Below, piece by piece: positions 47,482 to 59,089 of a DNA stretch of 64,000 nt. The position numbers were made by a program, and so were the translations under genes. Below the pieces are notes generated by a model that saw only the letters and a list, made by a program, of their open reading frames with translations, was not told the DNA's origin and searched no databases. Source of the stretch: Platanthera guangdongensis (taxonomy: Eukaryota > Streptophyta > Magnoliopsida > Asparagales > Orchidaceae); assembly GCA_039583875.1 (NCBI GenBank), contig CM077162.1, forward strand, positions 164,422,720 through 164,486,719, given 5' to 3'. Each line of letters begins with the position of its first letter. The first letter of the stretch is position 1.

Positions 47482-49391
47482 ATTTTGCTATTCCAGAGCA
47501 AAAGTATGAGAAGTATTTATAAGACATTTATAAAGTTTTCAGTTAAACTAAAAGTTTATTTACACCAAAGTCAAGTCAAAAATAAAATTTAGGGATTTAC
47601 GAATTAAGTCCTAAATTATGGAATTAAAGTGAAAAGAGAGAAATGTTTAGCCAAAAATTATCTAATAAATTAACTAGCACTCAAAATTGAGTAAATTGCA
47701 AACAAGGTTTGATTAAAATTATAAAAACCATAACTTAAAAGAAACTTAAGGAAGAATGCAACCTACTACTTATGCTCTCCCAATATTTTAATTTAAAATC
47801 TAAGACAATAATATTGGCTAAGGGGTTTGGGGAGGAAAATCAACATGAAGAGGTCTTTGATTGGAGGTGATCATCATTATTTTTTTTCACACCCCACCAA
47901 ATTTGTTTTTTTTAAAAATATATATGTAATACCAGAAAATGATAGACTAACATCCTATCACTTCCCACGACATATATGAACTTTTAATTCCTCTCTTCAT
48001 CTGGGTTGCATATGTTTACCAGAGAATAAGGAACTAATATCTCCTTATTCCCATGACATATGATCTAACAATAAAAAGAAAAAGGAAGGAGTTAAACAAA
48101 ATTTTAGAAAATAAACAAAAATACTAGAGAGCAACTACTAGTAGATTGAGATTTCCTAAGAATCTAAAAGAATGAGGTAATAATAATTGGAATCCAAAAT
48201 TGTTAAGCAAAATTACTACAAAATTGAAACTATTTAAAATAAAAGAGAAAAAGTGCTAAATAAATTACTCTAAGAAAATTAAAACCATAAGATAATTCTC
48301 AAAATGAAATCACTAAATATTATATTTAACTAAACATGATGAAACAAAAGATTAGCAAATCAAAAATAGTAAAAATGCTTATAAACAAACTCAAACAAAA
48401 TTTCTGAAAACAACAAAAAGACTATGGGAGAGGTTTATTATATTTTTTGGATTTTGATTGTTTGATTTTTTTGGGGTTTTTTTTTTATTTTCTAGTTTTT
48501 TTTTATTTTTGATAAAGCTAAATTACTTAAAAATTTTTTTTGGGTTTTTGTATTTTCTTGTTTTTTTTTTGATAAAGCTAAATTACTTAAAAACTTACAT
48601 TTTTTTGAAAAACATAAAAAGAAAAGATATTTTTTTTTAAAAAGGAGAAATTAAAAAGAAAAGAAAAGGAAAAAGAGCGAAGCCCTCCCCCATGGTTGGA
48701 TTTTGCATTGTCCTCAATGAAAAACAAAAAAAGGAAGAAGAAGAGGGGGGGGGGCAATAAAGTAAATACTTAAAAAGAAAATGACTTCCCCTGATTCGTA
48801 AGGCCGAATGTTGATTTCGTTCCCCCATGCTTAAGCTGGACACCGGCTCAGGCCTAAGGAAGAGGTAAAAAATGATGGAGCCAAACGAACCGCTGGAGGT
48901 CTTATTCCTGCAAAACACAATAAGCAAATAAAAAAAAGGAATAACAAAAAGTGATAAGCAAGGGGTGCCTCCCAAGAACGCTCTTTGTTTAACGTCGTCT
49001 GAGCCCGACGTTATTGGTTAGCTAAATGGAAAATAAAAACTAAAGTGAAGAGGTAACTCCCTAAGTATGCGCTTAGGAGAGTACATCAAAAAAGAGAAAA
49101 AAATGAAGAATTGCACCGACATGGGGTGGAATCTTCAATGGAATGACACCTGGAAATGAATGGACGGAGTTATAAAAGAACTCCGCCGTATGTAAAATGG
49201 GAAAGAAGGGGTCGTCAAAAGAAGAAGAAGAAAAAAAGAAGAAATAGAAAGAGGAATAAAAGAGGTAGAAAAAGAAATTTCATCAACGGAAATTTCACAA
49301 GGAGAAGGAGAGACTTGTCAAATTTCGGGAGAAGAAGGGGTAGAGAGGACTAAAGAAGAAGAAAAATTATCTAAAGAAGAAGAAAAATTAT
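47482..49391 (-). other. Non-coding interior of LARD
   Basis: AT-rich, with a duplicated 'gataaagctaaattacttaa' block (about 48510 and 48571), long T and A runs, and AAG/GAA-rich runs (49215-49440). The Lys-rich plus ORF 49156-49353 is an effect of these runs. No gene supported. Confidence 0.6.
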
Positions 49392-50030
49392 CTAAAATAA
49401 AAGAAGAAGAAGAAGAAGAAGAAGAAAAAGACTTGCTAAAAAAGTTGGAACAGTTAAAGTTTGAAGCGAAAAGGAATCACACACGTCTTCAGAAAAAGAA
49501 AAAGAATGATGAGACGTCTTGTCATCCTCAAAAGGTAAGAAGCATGCCGGAGTATCCATAGGGGCGTCATCCAAAGGGGGAAGGAAACAATCCGGAATAT
49601 CCGAATAATTATCCCCCTTGAGATGAAAAAGACAAGCCGGGATATCCGGTGACTCATTACACGATGAAATTGGAGGAGACGGAGAAGAAGACGAAGAAAA
49701 TGAAGCGGCCTCACGAGAAAAATAATCGAGAATGGTCTTCAAATGCGAATTAATATTATCAAGAGAAGTTTGCAATTCAAAATACGCATTATCGATTGAA
49801 GTAAAATTTAGAGGCACGATGCTTTGCGGGGCAAAATCATAAGAAAAATAAGACGGGTTCCCCATCTCCCAAGTAGGATAAAAATTGGAGTAAGAGTCAA
49901 ATTGGCCACTTTGACCTGCTCCAGAAAAATTGAAATCAAAAGAGGGAGGGGTTCCCGAAAGACATTCAGAATAAAAGTGGTTGGGCGACCCGCAAAAATT
50001 ACAAAAAGCGCCAAAAGAAGTTGATTCCAT
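49392..50030 (-). CDS. Small Gag-derived ORF with one zinc knuckle
   Basis: Intact 212-codon frame starting ATG at 50028-50030, about 130 nt downstream of the primer site. It begins almost at once with a CCHC knuckle (CNFCGSPNHFYSEC), followed by an aromatic/Asn-Pro-rich stretch (SYSNFYPTWEMGN), a helical segment (about residues 75-110), an acidic region with repeated D/E and Cys-Phe words, and a poly-Leu tail from a GAA repeat. The order resembles the knuckle-to-C-terminal part of Athila/TAT Gag, without the capsid domain. It may bind the element's RNA for packaging by a helper. Its function is inferred; a chance remnant is possible. Confidence 0.5.
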   Translation of the reverse strand: MESTSFGAFCNFCGSPNHFYSECLSGTPPSFDFNFSGAGQSGQFDSYSNFYPTWEMGNPSYFSYDFAPQSIVPLNFTSIDNAYFELQTSLDNINSHLKTILDYFSREAASFSSSSSPSPPISSCNESPDIPACLFHLKGDNYSDIPDCFLPPLDDAPMDTPACFLPFEDDKTSHHSFSFSEDVCDSFSLQTLTVPTFLASLFLLLLLLLLLF

Positions 50031-50160
50031 AAAAAAACCGTTAGCAAAAAAAGAGAAAATTTAATATTTTGATTTTTTTTGTTTTGTTTAAAAAAAATGC
50101 TTTTTTTAAAAAATTTTAGTAGAAGTAATAAACTCGATGCTTTCGTAATATTACCAAAAT

Positions 50161-50180
50161 AGTCCCCGGCAACGGCGCCA
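50161..50180 (-). promoter_or_regulatory. Primer binding site (tRNA-Asp type), LARD
   Basis: Minus-strand TGGCGCCGTTGCCGGGGACT, the primer site typical of Athila/TAT-like gypsy elements, six bases from the 5' LTR. Confidence 0.9.
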
Positions 50181-50186
50181 AAAACT

Positions 50187-51917
50187 TGATGGACTAAAAA
50201 TCATCTCACGAACTACAATCCAAATAGGCAAGTGTACCTATCGTTTTATAGTATAGTGATAAAAATATATCAAGGTCGTATAAAAACTCGGGGCAGGCAA
50301 GTACAATTACTCACAACGATTTTATTATCCTACCGAACGATTGATGGGATTGAAAATTAAAATGAACTAAGCTTAATTAAAAGAGAAATAAAATATTGCG
50401 AAAGAGTGCTCGATCGACGATTCACTTTGAAATAAAATAACGAAATAAATTAGTTTAGCATTTGCAATACTATTAAGACCGTGACAGATCCGATATTAGG
50501 AAGTAATCTCGCTAGAGCATTAAATCCCCTAACTTATAGACGTTTTGACCGAAATCTCTTTACAAGTCAAAAAGGCCTAAAGTCGCATTACCGAAGTGAC
50601 CCGCACTATTGTATTTGACTCCAATCCGGAGGATTTACGTCATCCTATCTCTAGGGTTGCGTTCAACTCCTTCCTTCTTTGAGTGATCTTTCAAATCAAT
50701 GAGTCTCTCGACTTCTATGAAATAAGATCAATTGCCTACTATCGTATACTGGAATACGGAGTCGACACGATAAAAATCAAAGAAGGATCAAAATAGGAAA
50801 AATACAAATGCAAACATAAAATTAAAGATGCGTTATTTTGTCGCAAAGCTCATCGCGATCGAGCGCAAAATATAATTAGCTAAGCATAATAGAGGAAGAA
50901 AACAAAATAGAAGAAAGAGAAGTCATTTGCGTTGCTTAAGAAAAGGAAATACACAAAAATTAAAATAGGACAATGCTATTCTACTACAAAAAGGAAATTA
51001 CAATAAAAACTACAACAAGGAAAAAAAACTCTCATGAACTAGCTATCTCACTGCTCTCTAAAATCCTCCTCTTCAAAGCATGAGACATTGGTTCCTTTTG
51101 TAGGAGAGAAGGAAGATTCTAAAAAGTGGTGGAAATAAAATGGGAGAAGGATGTGGCCGGCCATGCATGTATGAGGAGGTGCATGAATGTCATTAATGGG
51201 TGAGAGAGGGAAGAGGCTACATGCATGCATTTTCATTTAGGAAAATAAAAGAACAAAATAAATAAAAGAGGGGGGATGGATGGGTTTAAATGAGAATGAG
51301 AGAAAGGGAAAGAGGGGTGAATGAGAAATAAATAAGAGAGAAGGAGTGAGTGGGGAGATGCATGAGGAATAAAGAGAAGAGAAAATAATAAAGGGGAGAG
51401 AGAGGGGAGAGGCTACATGCATGAATGGGGAGAGAAGGAGCCGTCCATGCATGTTGGGCTTCATTATGTGGGCTGAAATATTATTTGTGGGCTGAAATAT
51501 TATTTGTGGGCTGTATCATAGGCTCGGGTAGCACCAAATGGAAGGGCTCCGGTTGTCTTGCATGGTGGGCTGCACTTGGACCGCAACAAAGACCTCGAAC
51601 CTACAAATAAAACAAAACAAATAAACAAAATGTTAGATATATTTTATAACATAACATAACATATATTTTATAACATAATAAAAAACTAACCATAATAATA
51701 TAATAATAGTTATATTTCATAACAAAACACAACTAGACATAGAACATAAAATTAAACATAAAGAAAGCATAAAACACATAATTAAACTATGAATTAATAT
51801 ATTATAAAAAAGACATTAAGACATGAAATAAAAACATAACAAGCATAAAATATAAATAAACTTAGGCATTTTGCATACTAAACTACCCGCAAAAATGATG
51901 AGTAAAAGTAGTCATCA
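50187..51917 (-). repeat. 5' LTR of the LARD element (1731 bp)
   Basis: Matches 45753-47463. Ends TGATGGAC...AGTCATCA. It contains a duplicated 'tgggctgaaatattatttg' (about 51470-51505) that partly explains its extra 20 bp. Confidence 0.95.
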
Positions 51918-52842
51918 ATTACACTAGTGTTCTTCCTTGGCGCCATGGAAATGTAAGCGGATGAAAAGCACCGCACTCTTCTTGCCTCCGTAGATCCGAA
52001 GTCGGTTCGCGATTTGGAGCTCCGAAGCTCCGTCGGTGACCGGATCTTAGGATTCTTCTTCCTCCTTTGCTCTCCCCTCTCTCTTAACTTAGAAAGAGAA
52101 CCACTCAAGTGAAATGAGGGTTTCAAAGGCCCAATCCCGTGTATATCCCAGTAGGAACAACCACCAACCATCGGATCCCAAAATAAGGAAACGAATGGCT
52201 ACGATTCGTAGCTGAAAAGTAAAACCTGGGCCGAACACGGCCTGCGACACACCTGTGTCCAGGGCCGTGTCCCTCATTCGCAGTCAAAATCGACGCGTCT
52301 CGAAAAACACACGGGCATCCAACATGCCCGTATTTAACCTGACACGCTTGTGTTCAACCTGACACGGCCGTGTGCCTGGCCGTGTGCCCCCATCGACACA
52401 GCCCCGAAAACAACCGAGACTCACACAGGTCTTGGACACGCCCTTGTCCTATTTGACTCGCCCGTGTCAAACCTGAACACGCCTGGGCTCCAGGCCGTGT
52501 TCATTGTCTCGACACTTCGTCGAGCGAAGTTTGTCGACTACCCGACACGGCCTTGGACACGCCCGTGTCCTAGGCCGTGTTCCCTGTCTCAACACATCGT
52601 CGAGCGAAAATGTCGACTCCCTGGGCTGATCGTCGACACGGACTCGACACGCCCGTGTCTCAGGCCGTGTTCGCTGCTCGACGATCGTCGACTCCAAATT
52701 TCGTCGACCTTGCGGCCAAATCGTCGACTCGAGCCTGACACGCCCTGGGACACGCCTGTGTCCCAGGACGTGTGCCCCTTGCCAAATAACAGATTTGGCC
52801 CAAAACGCCTCCCGTTGCCCTTTTGAGTTTCGGGGCGTTACA
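51918..52842 (-). repeat. LTR of element C, right part with palindrome array
   Basis: Continues the LTR after the LARD target duplication and ends CGGGGCGTTACA (plus sense) beside the element's PPT zone. The segment 52225-52790 is a GACACGCCCGTGTC/GGCCGTGT array in the same LTR position as in element B, though sequence outside it differs. No gene. Confidence 0.75.
52225..52790. repeat. CACGCCCGTGTC array in LTR C
   Basis: Irregularly spaced GACACGCCCGTGTC and AGGCCGTGT words alternate with TCGTCGA words, just upstream of the LTR edge. Confidence 0.8.
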
Positions 52843-55282
52843 ATTCTCCACCTATTAAAAGAATTTCGTCCTCAAAATTACATAAAGGACATAAAGGAAA
52901 GAAACATAAAATTAAAGTGGTACCTGAGTGAAATAACTCCGGGTACTCCCCAAGCATAGTCTGATCTCGCTCCCAAGAGAGCTCCTCACGACTGCAATTG
53001 TCCCAACGAACCTTGACCATCCTGATCTCTTTATTGCGTAGCCGCTTGACTTCCGAGTCTTCAATACGTACGGGCTTGACCCTCGTCGTCAACCCACTAT
53101 CAACCGACACTTGATCGACCGCAATCACTTGCGTAGGCTCTTGCACCGCCTTCGGTAGCACCGATATATGGAATACATCATGTAGACCACTAAGCTCCAC
53201 TGATAGCTTCAACCGGTACGCTGCTTCACCAATCCGCTCCAGAACCTCAAACGGTCCAAGGTACCTCAGGCTTAGCTTCTCTAAGCGCCGCACCCGCGAG
53301 ACACCCTTGAATGACTTGATCTTTAAGTACACCCAGTCGCCCACAGCAAACTCCACGTTCCTGTACTTGGCATTATAGTACTTCGCCTGACGGTCCTGAG
53401 CAATTAGCAACCTCTCCTAAATGGTTCTCACCAAATAAGTAGCATCCTCCACCTCTAATCGCTTATACAACTTTAATTCACCCGTTTCCAACCAGGACAA
53501 CGGCGTGCGACATTTCCTACCATTAAGGGCCTCGAAGGGCGTCATTTGAATACTCGTCTGGTAGCTATTATTGTACGCAAACTCCACCAAGTATAGGTGC
53601 TCTTCCCATTGCCTTCCAAAGTCCAGGACACACATGCGAATCATGTCTTCCATTGTCCTATTGACCCTCTCGGTCTGCCCATCCGTTTGCAGATGAAAGG
53701 CTGTGCTAAAACTCAGCTTTGTTTCCAACATCTGCTGCACAAGCCTCCAATCATTGGACGTGAACCGCCCATCCCGGTCACTCACGACGCTGCGGGGCAC
53801 ACCATGAAGCCGCACAATATTGTGTACATACAACTTTGCCAATTTCTCAACCAGATCATCCTTCCTATGCAGAATGAAATGCGACACCTTTGTTAAATGA
53901 TCTACGACCACCCAAATGGCATCATTCCACTTTTGCGACCTTGGCAACCCGTGCACAAAGTCCATAGTAATGTCGTCGAACTTCCACTCCGGAATAGGCA
54001 AGGATTTCAAGAATCCTCCAGGTTTTTGGCACTCCGTCTTCACTAAGGCTCAAGTTTGGCACTTTGCCACGTAGAGCACCACATCCTTTTTCAGTCCTGG
54101 CCACCAGAACAATTTCTTAACATCGCGGTACATCTTCGTGCTCCCCGGGTGAATTGAGTACTTGGTATGATGCGCCTCGTACAACAATTCCACCCGCAAA
54201 TTGCCCACGCTTGGGACGCACAGACGACCGTCTTTCCAAAGTAAACCGTCCTCCCCAACGAATTGGGAATTTGACCCATCCAGAGCCTCTATCATGAGTT
54301 GCTTCATGTGGACATCCATGTCCAACGCCTGCCGAATCCGATCAGCCAGGTCATATTGGACTTCCGTCCAATTCAATACTGATTCAACACTTGATTGCTT
54401 ATCAACGCAAAAGATCTCCAACGCCTCTAACTCCCGAACCAACCGCTCGTCATGGACCGACCACCAATTGGCTTGAGCTGGGGCTCGACGACTCAACGCG
54501 TCTGCAACCGTATTACCTTTACCAGGCACGTAGTGGATCTTGAATGTATAGTCCCCCAGGAACTCCATCCATCTACGCTGCCACATGTTCAGATCTTTCT
54601 GATAAATCAAATACTTCAGGATCTTGTGATCGGTGTAGATATCAATCTTCACACCATACAAATAATGCCTTCACAGCTTCAAGGCAAAAATCACGGCCGC
54701 TAACTCCAAGTCATGGACCGGATAGTTCCTCTCGTGCACCTTCAGCTGTCTCGAGCCATATTCTATAACGCTTCCATGCTGTAACAATACACAACCCAAA
54801 CCACTGCCCGAAGCATCACTATAAATCTCATAACCTTCGGTCCCACTCGGCGAACTCAACACAGGCGTCGTGGTCAACCGCCATTTCAACACCTCAAAAG
54901 CTCGCGCACACTCCGGTGTCCAAACGAACTTCTGCTCCTTCCTCGTCAAAATAGTGAGAGGTTACGCTATCTGAGGGAAGTTCTCTACGAAGCGCCTATA
55001 ATAGCCGGCAAGCCCCAGAAAGCTCCGGACTTCCGCTACCGTAGAAAGCTCAGGCCACTCTCGTATCACAACAATCTTCGTCGGATCCACAACAATACCT
55101 TCCCCAATCACTATATGACCAAGGAACGCCACTGAGGACAACCAAAACTCGCACTTCAAGAACTTGGCGTACAATTGATTCCTCCTTAGCGTCTCCAAAA
55201 CCAAATGAAGATGCCTGAAGTGATCTTCCTCTCTCTGCGAGTACACCAAAATATCGTCGATGAAGACGATTATTGGGTACAT
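52838..55282 (-). pseudogene. pol: Pol of Tekay element C (partial RT, RH, IN, chromodomain)
   Basis: Minus-strand polyprotein in a single frame. RT from the FIDD motif onward (about 55240-55282), the GHIV and YYRRF blocks (about 55010-55130), RNase H with YSDAS (54671-54949 and on), integrase HHCC (about 54060-54190), D-D-E core (about 53910, 53790 and 53680) and chromodomain (about 52945-53100). Stops interrupt at about 54959-54961 (TAA), 54671-54673 (TGA where relatives have Trp), 54050-54052 (TGA) and 53414-53416 (TAG). No frameshift is seen. The N-terminal RT, protease and gag are cut off by the Copia insertion at about 55280. The last codons run to the edge of the LTR. Confidence 0.88.
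52843..52880 (-). promoter_or_regulatory. PPT zone and GAGGACGAAATT motif of element C
   Basis: Minus-strand TTTTGAGGACGAAATTCTTT followed by TAATAGGTGGAGAAT next to the LTR start TGTAACGCC. The same motif class is present before LTR A. Confidence 0.75.
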
Positions 55283-55429
55283 TAGAAAATGTGTACCAGA
55301 TTTGAAGAAGCCTCACCTTACTCAATGATATGCATCAAGGTGTATTTGATGTTGTTTTGAGTTTATATGTGCAGGTTAAGTAAATGCAGGAATGCAGAAA
55401 AATTTCTAAGTCCATGGTTGACACCAGGA

Positions 55430-55990
55430 TAAGCTGTGTCGACACTTATGAAGGCTTGTGTCGACACTGGAGAAAAGCTGTGTCGACACTTGGAGTTAAT
55501 TGTGTCAACACTTGGAAAGGCTGTGTCGATACCTGAGAAACTAAGTCGACACCAAGAGGCTGTGTCGACACACAGAGAAAGCATTGTCGACATCAACTGT
55601 GTCGACACCAAGAGGCTGTGTCGACACATAGAGAAGCTTAGTCAACATCAACTGTGTCAACACCAAGAGGCTGTGTCGATACACAGAGAAGCTTAGTCGA
55701 CATCAACTATGTCGACACTAAGAGGCAGTGTCGACAGATAGAAGACTTTGTCGACATCAACTGTGTCGACACACAGGACTTGTGTCGACACACTACAGAG
55801 CTTCAACAAAGTTAAAAGAAGAAGTGATTGTGTCGACACACAGAATCAGTGTCGACACATTCTACAGAAGCTGTGTCAAGAAGCAGTATCAACAACAAAG
55901 GAGATGTGTTGACACCACCACGGCTTGTGTCGACACTTAGTCCACTTGTGTCGACACTTAATCTATTTGTGTCGACACATGATGAAGTTC
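55430..55990. repeat. TGTCGACAC array in LTR, 55-bp higher-order repeat
   Basis: About two dozen copies of the palindrome-centred word TGTCGACAC or one-base variants. At 55548, 55604, 55659 and 55714 a larger unit 'gacaccaagaggctgtgtcg' recurs with a 55-56 bp period. Confidence 0.9.
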
Positions 55991-56133
55991 AGTCTCGACA
56001 CTTTGCTGACAGACAGAATTTCAAGAAGTGACTGGATGACTTGACACCTGCCGTTACCAACCGGTCTACTGCAACTATCAGAGCTGTCAGAAGTTTGTTA
56101 GAAACCAGATCAGCCGGTTACCATGGAGAAAGT

Positions 56134-56145
56134 CTATATAAAGGC
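56134..56145 (+). promoter_or_regulatory. TATA box of SIRE-like LTR
   Basis: CTATATAAAGGC, about 870 bp before the LTR end, placing the transcription start near 56165. Confidence 0.65.
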
Positions 56146-57010
56146 ATTCTCCTTCAACAGATATTGATGATTGATGAGAGAAGAAAAACACTGATACTGA
56201 GATAGAATAAAAAGAAGAAGTATGAGAGAGAGAGCTCCATCTATTGAAGTGCAGTTGCTGAACCAGGCTGCTAAGAAGGATTCAGATTGTGATCTGAATA
56301 TCAAGAAAGAAGCTGATTGAAGATCAACTTCACAGGAGATTCAACCCTACTGAGTTTAGATTCAAGAAGCTTTGAAGAAAGCTAAGAGTGGTTGTTCTCT
56401 GCCATCATATTCTTCCAAGAACTGATCAAGAAGCCATCCATCCTTTCTCTCTCTACTAGGGTGGTGGTATATTACAAACTTAAATCAATTTTCTGTAGGA
56501 TCTTTATAGATCTGAGTTGTAAGCCTGTGTTTATATAGGATGAGTGTAGGAGAGTATTTTCTCTGAGTGGTAGGCCTTGTTGAAGGCTGAGGTAGGGCTG
56601 TGAGCCTGAGTTGTAGGAGATTGTGATCTCTGAGTGTAGGCCTTGTTGAAGGCTAAGGTAGGGTAGTTTGCCTGAGCTGTAGGAGTGTGGACTGACTCTG
56701 AGTTGTAGGAGCCTAGTTTGGGTTCTGAGCTGTTGTAAGATCTGAGGATTTGAGGTGAAGAGAAGAAGTTAGGCCGAATCTAGCACACTACTAGATAGGC
56801 GAAGGGGGAAAGTGGATGTACCCAGACATTGGGGAACCACTATAAAAACTGTGTGCACTCTGTGATTGAATGTTTCTGTGAATGATGTGCTGTGTTAGCT
56901 GTAGAATTTGCAATTTCTGATTAATTAACAGAACAAATATTCTGCCTTAAATAAAAAGTAATTACTCCTATTCACCCCCCTCTAGGTGGTTAGACACTAA
57001 TTCTTTCAAG

Positions 57011-57022
57011 TGGTATCAAAGC
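57011..57022 (+). promoter_or_regulatory. Primer binding site (tRNA-iMet type), SIRE-like
   Basis: TGGTATCAAAGC two bases after the LTR end. One base differs from the usual TGGTATCAGAGC. Confidence 0.85.
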
Positions 57023-57088
57023 AAGGTTACTCAAAGTTAGACATAACAGTCTGAGTGAGATCAGGAAGGCAGAATTAAGATCAAGAAG

Positions 57089-59089
57089 ATGGGTTCAGGA
57101 GAGAACCATAAGGAACTTGGTGCAATGAAATTACCAATTTGCAGGAAGGAGATATTTGGAATCTGGAAGGAAAGGGTCAGATTGTTTATGGAGGCATCTG
57201 ATCCTAGAATCTATATAACAGTTAAGGAAGGACCATATCTTCATATGAAGATTTCTATTCTTGATGCCAACCAAAGAATTCCAAAGGATTTTTCAGAGAT
57301 GACTAAGGATGAGATCATCTTGGCAACAATGGATAAAAGAGCCCAGAATATTATAGTAAGTGCCATTGATGATGCAACATTCCAGAATCTAATACACGAC
57401 AAAACCTCCAAGGAAATGTGGGACACATTGATTGTCTACATGGAGGGGTCTGAAGAGGTTAGGCAAGATAGGAAATCTATGCTTAATCAAGAATATGAGA
57501 GCTTCAGACAGGCCAAGTCTGAAAGTATTACTGAATGTTATAAGAAGTTCTATAGGATTGTCAATGAACTAATATCCTATGGAAGAGTTTTCAGTACTTA
57601 TGAGTTAAATGATAAATTCCTTAGGTCTTTGAATAAGGAATGAGATACAAAAATCTGTGCCATAAGGGAAGTAGCCAGACTGGGCGAAATTTCTCCTCCA
57701 ACTCTGTTTGGAAAATTGCTGTCATATGAGAAGCAGCTGTTAGCCAGAAAGGAGGAAGAAAAGAATACAAAGGGTGACTATAAAGAAAAGTCAGTGGCCT
57801 TCAAGGTTGAAGCCACAAGGAAGAATAGGAAAATGTCTCCATCTTTTCCTAAATGAGATGCAGAAATGTTCTCAGAGAATTTAGATAATCCCAGTACAGA
57901 TAGCAATGACTCAGATGAAGACTTCACAACATTTACAAGGCAGTTCCATAGATTCTTGAAGAAGAAACAGTGGAAATCTAAGCCTTTCACATCTCAGTCC
58001 AAGGATGATTATTATCAGAAGGGGAAATCATCCAGGACAGATAAGAATGGAACAAAGCCTGACAAGTCATCTACATCTAAGATTATATGTTATTGCTGCA
58101 ATAAAGCTGGACATGTTGTGGCTGACTGTCCAGACAAGAGAAAGGAGTCTGCTATTAGAAAGAAGTCACAGTACAAGAGCAAGAAGGAGAAATCCTTGGT
58201 TGCTGAGAAAGAGAACAGCTTGACAAATCAATCAACTTCAGAGTCAGAATCTGAGGCTGAGGCATATATTGGTCTGTTTGCAGAAGAAGAGGATGAGTTC
58301 ATGCAATTACTCGACTCTATCTATGAGCAGGAAGACCATCAGTGCAAATGATTGATGGCAGTATCTGAAGGAGACCAGTGCCAGGATCAGCCTGACCCCA
58401 GTAAGGTAAAATGTGTATCTGTAGATTCTGATTACTTCACTGGGTCAGAATCAGATGCATCTCCATCAAGAGATGAAGATGGGTCTGAATCTGAAGGAGA
58501 TATTCATCAGCTGATACATGAATATGGAGATTTATTGCAGGCACTAAAGAGAAGCAAAAACCTAGCCAAGAATCAGGCTAAGGAAATTACAGCTCTTAAG
58601 GTGGCTACATCTGATTCAGAGAAGATGCTGGATCAATAGTTGAATGAGATTGCCAGATTGAAAAACATAACTGTTATTCAATTGGGAACAATCACATTCA
58701 AGAATGATCAGATTAAAAATCTGGAGAATAGACTTCAGAAAGAAAAGGAGATTGTGGCCAGTTTTTCTAAGCCAAAATCTGTATTACCCTTAATAGATGA
58801 CTTTGTGTCTCAAAAGGGTAAGGCAGTATTAGGGTTTAAGAGAACTGCATGGACTGCTAAGTCTAATAAAAAAGGCAAAGCCCCAACACAGAACAATAGA
58901 TATGCTGCTAATAATTCAGCTAAAGTTGTACCTAAACAAAGGTATAATAAGTTTGAGTGCTGGTGCTGTGGCAAGATAGGCCACTTTGCCTTAAACTGTT
59001 GGCACAATACCAGTGTCAAGGAGAGTAAAAGTCTGCCTGTTAGAAAAGCTACAGGCAGATTTGTTAAAGTTCAGACTAACTTGATTTAA
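57089..59089 (+). pseudogene. gag: Gag of the SIRE-like element
   Basis: Start ATG at 57089. The capsid-type domain (57089 to about 57640; F.IWK.R...L, W..L...Y.G and SI.E.Y..F..I.NEL blocks) is followed by a basic region. A first CCHC knuckle (CYCCNKAGHVVADC, about 58090-58130) is followed by a long acidic Ser/Glu-rich and coiled-coil stretch (58240-58790) and a second knuckle (CWCCGKIGHFALNC, about 58958-59000). One frame throughout, with nonsense codons at 57641 (where Trp is expected), 57854, 58349 and 58637, ending TAA 59087. A long Gag with a coiled coil between knuckles is usual for SIRE-like elements. Confidence 0.85.

Larger units (their letters stand above)
45753..51917 (-). mobile_element. 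LARD-type non-autonomous LTR retrotransposon (6165 bp)
   Basis: Two near-identical LTRs (45753-47463 and 50187-51917), an Asp-tRNA primer site, a purine-rich tract and an exact 5-bp target duplication ATTAC (45748-45752 and 51918-51922). The 2.7-kb interior has no RT, integrase or protease. The PBS and the zinc-finger ORF point to descent from the Athila/TAT branch of gypsy. Few LTR differences suggest it moved recently, presumably with enzymes from a related element. Confidence 0.9.
44488..55282 (-). mobile_element. Tekay-type element C, interrupted twice
   Basis: Minus-strand chromovirus. 3' LTR at 44488-52842 (split by the LARD element), then chromodomain, integrase, RNase H and RT up to about 55280. 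There the SIRE-like Copia is inserted. The rest of RT, protease, gag and the 5' LTR would lie beyond the right edge of the window, after the Copia's 3' LTR. Confidence 0.85.
55276..57008 (+). repeat. 5' LTR of the SIRE-like element (about 1.73 kb)
   Basis: The right edge is firm (TTCTTTCA at 57008, then the primer site). The left edge is estimated from where homology to the Tekay RT ends, since the 3' LTR is outside the window. U3 carries the TGTCGACAC array (55430-55990). A TATA box CTATATAAAGGC lies at 56134-56145. U5 holds a 66-bp duplication starting GGCCTTGTTGAAGGCT at 56573 and 56639. Confidence 0.8.

Noticed and set aside
49156..49353. Lys/Arg-rich plus ORF
   Set aside because: It follows an AAG/GAA-rich run in the non-coding interior of the LARD, opposite to the element's coding strand.
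55430..55990. CRISPR-like spaced repeats of TGTCGACAC
   Set aside because: The repeated word is only 9 bp, spacing is irregular, no cas genes exist and the setting is a plant LTR.
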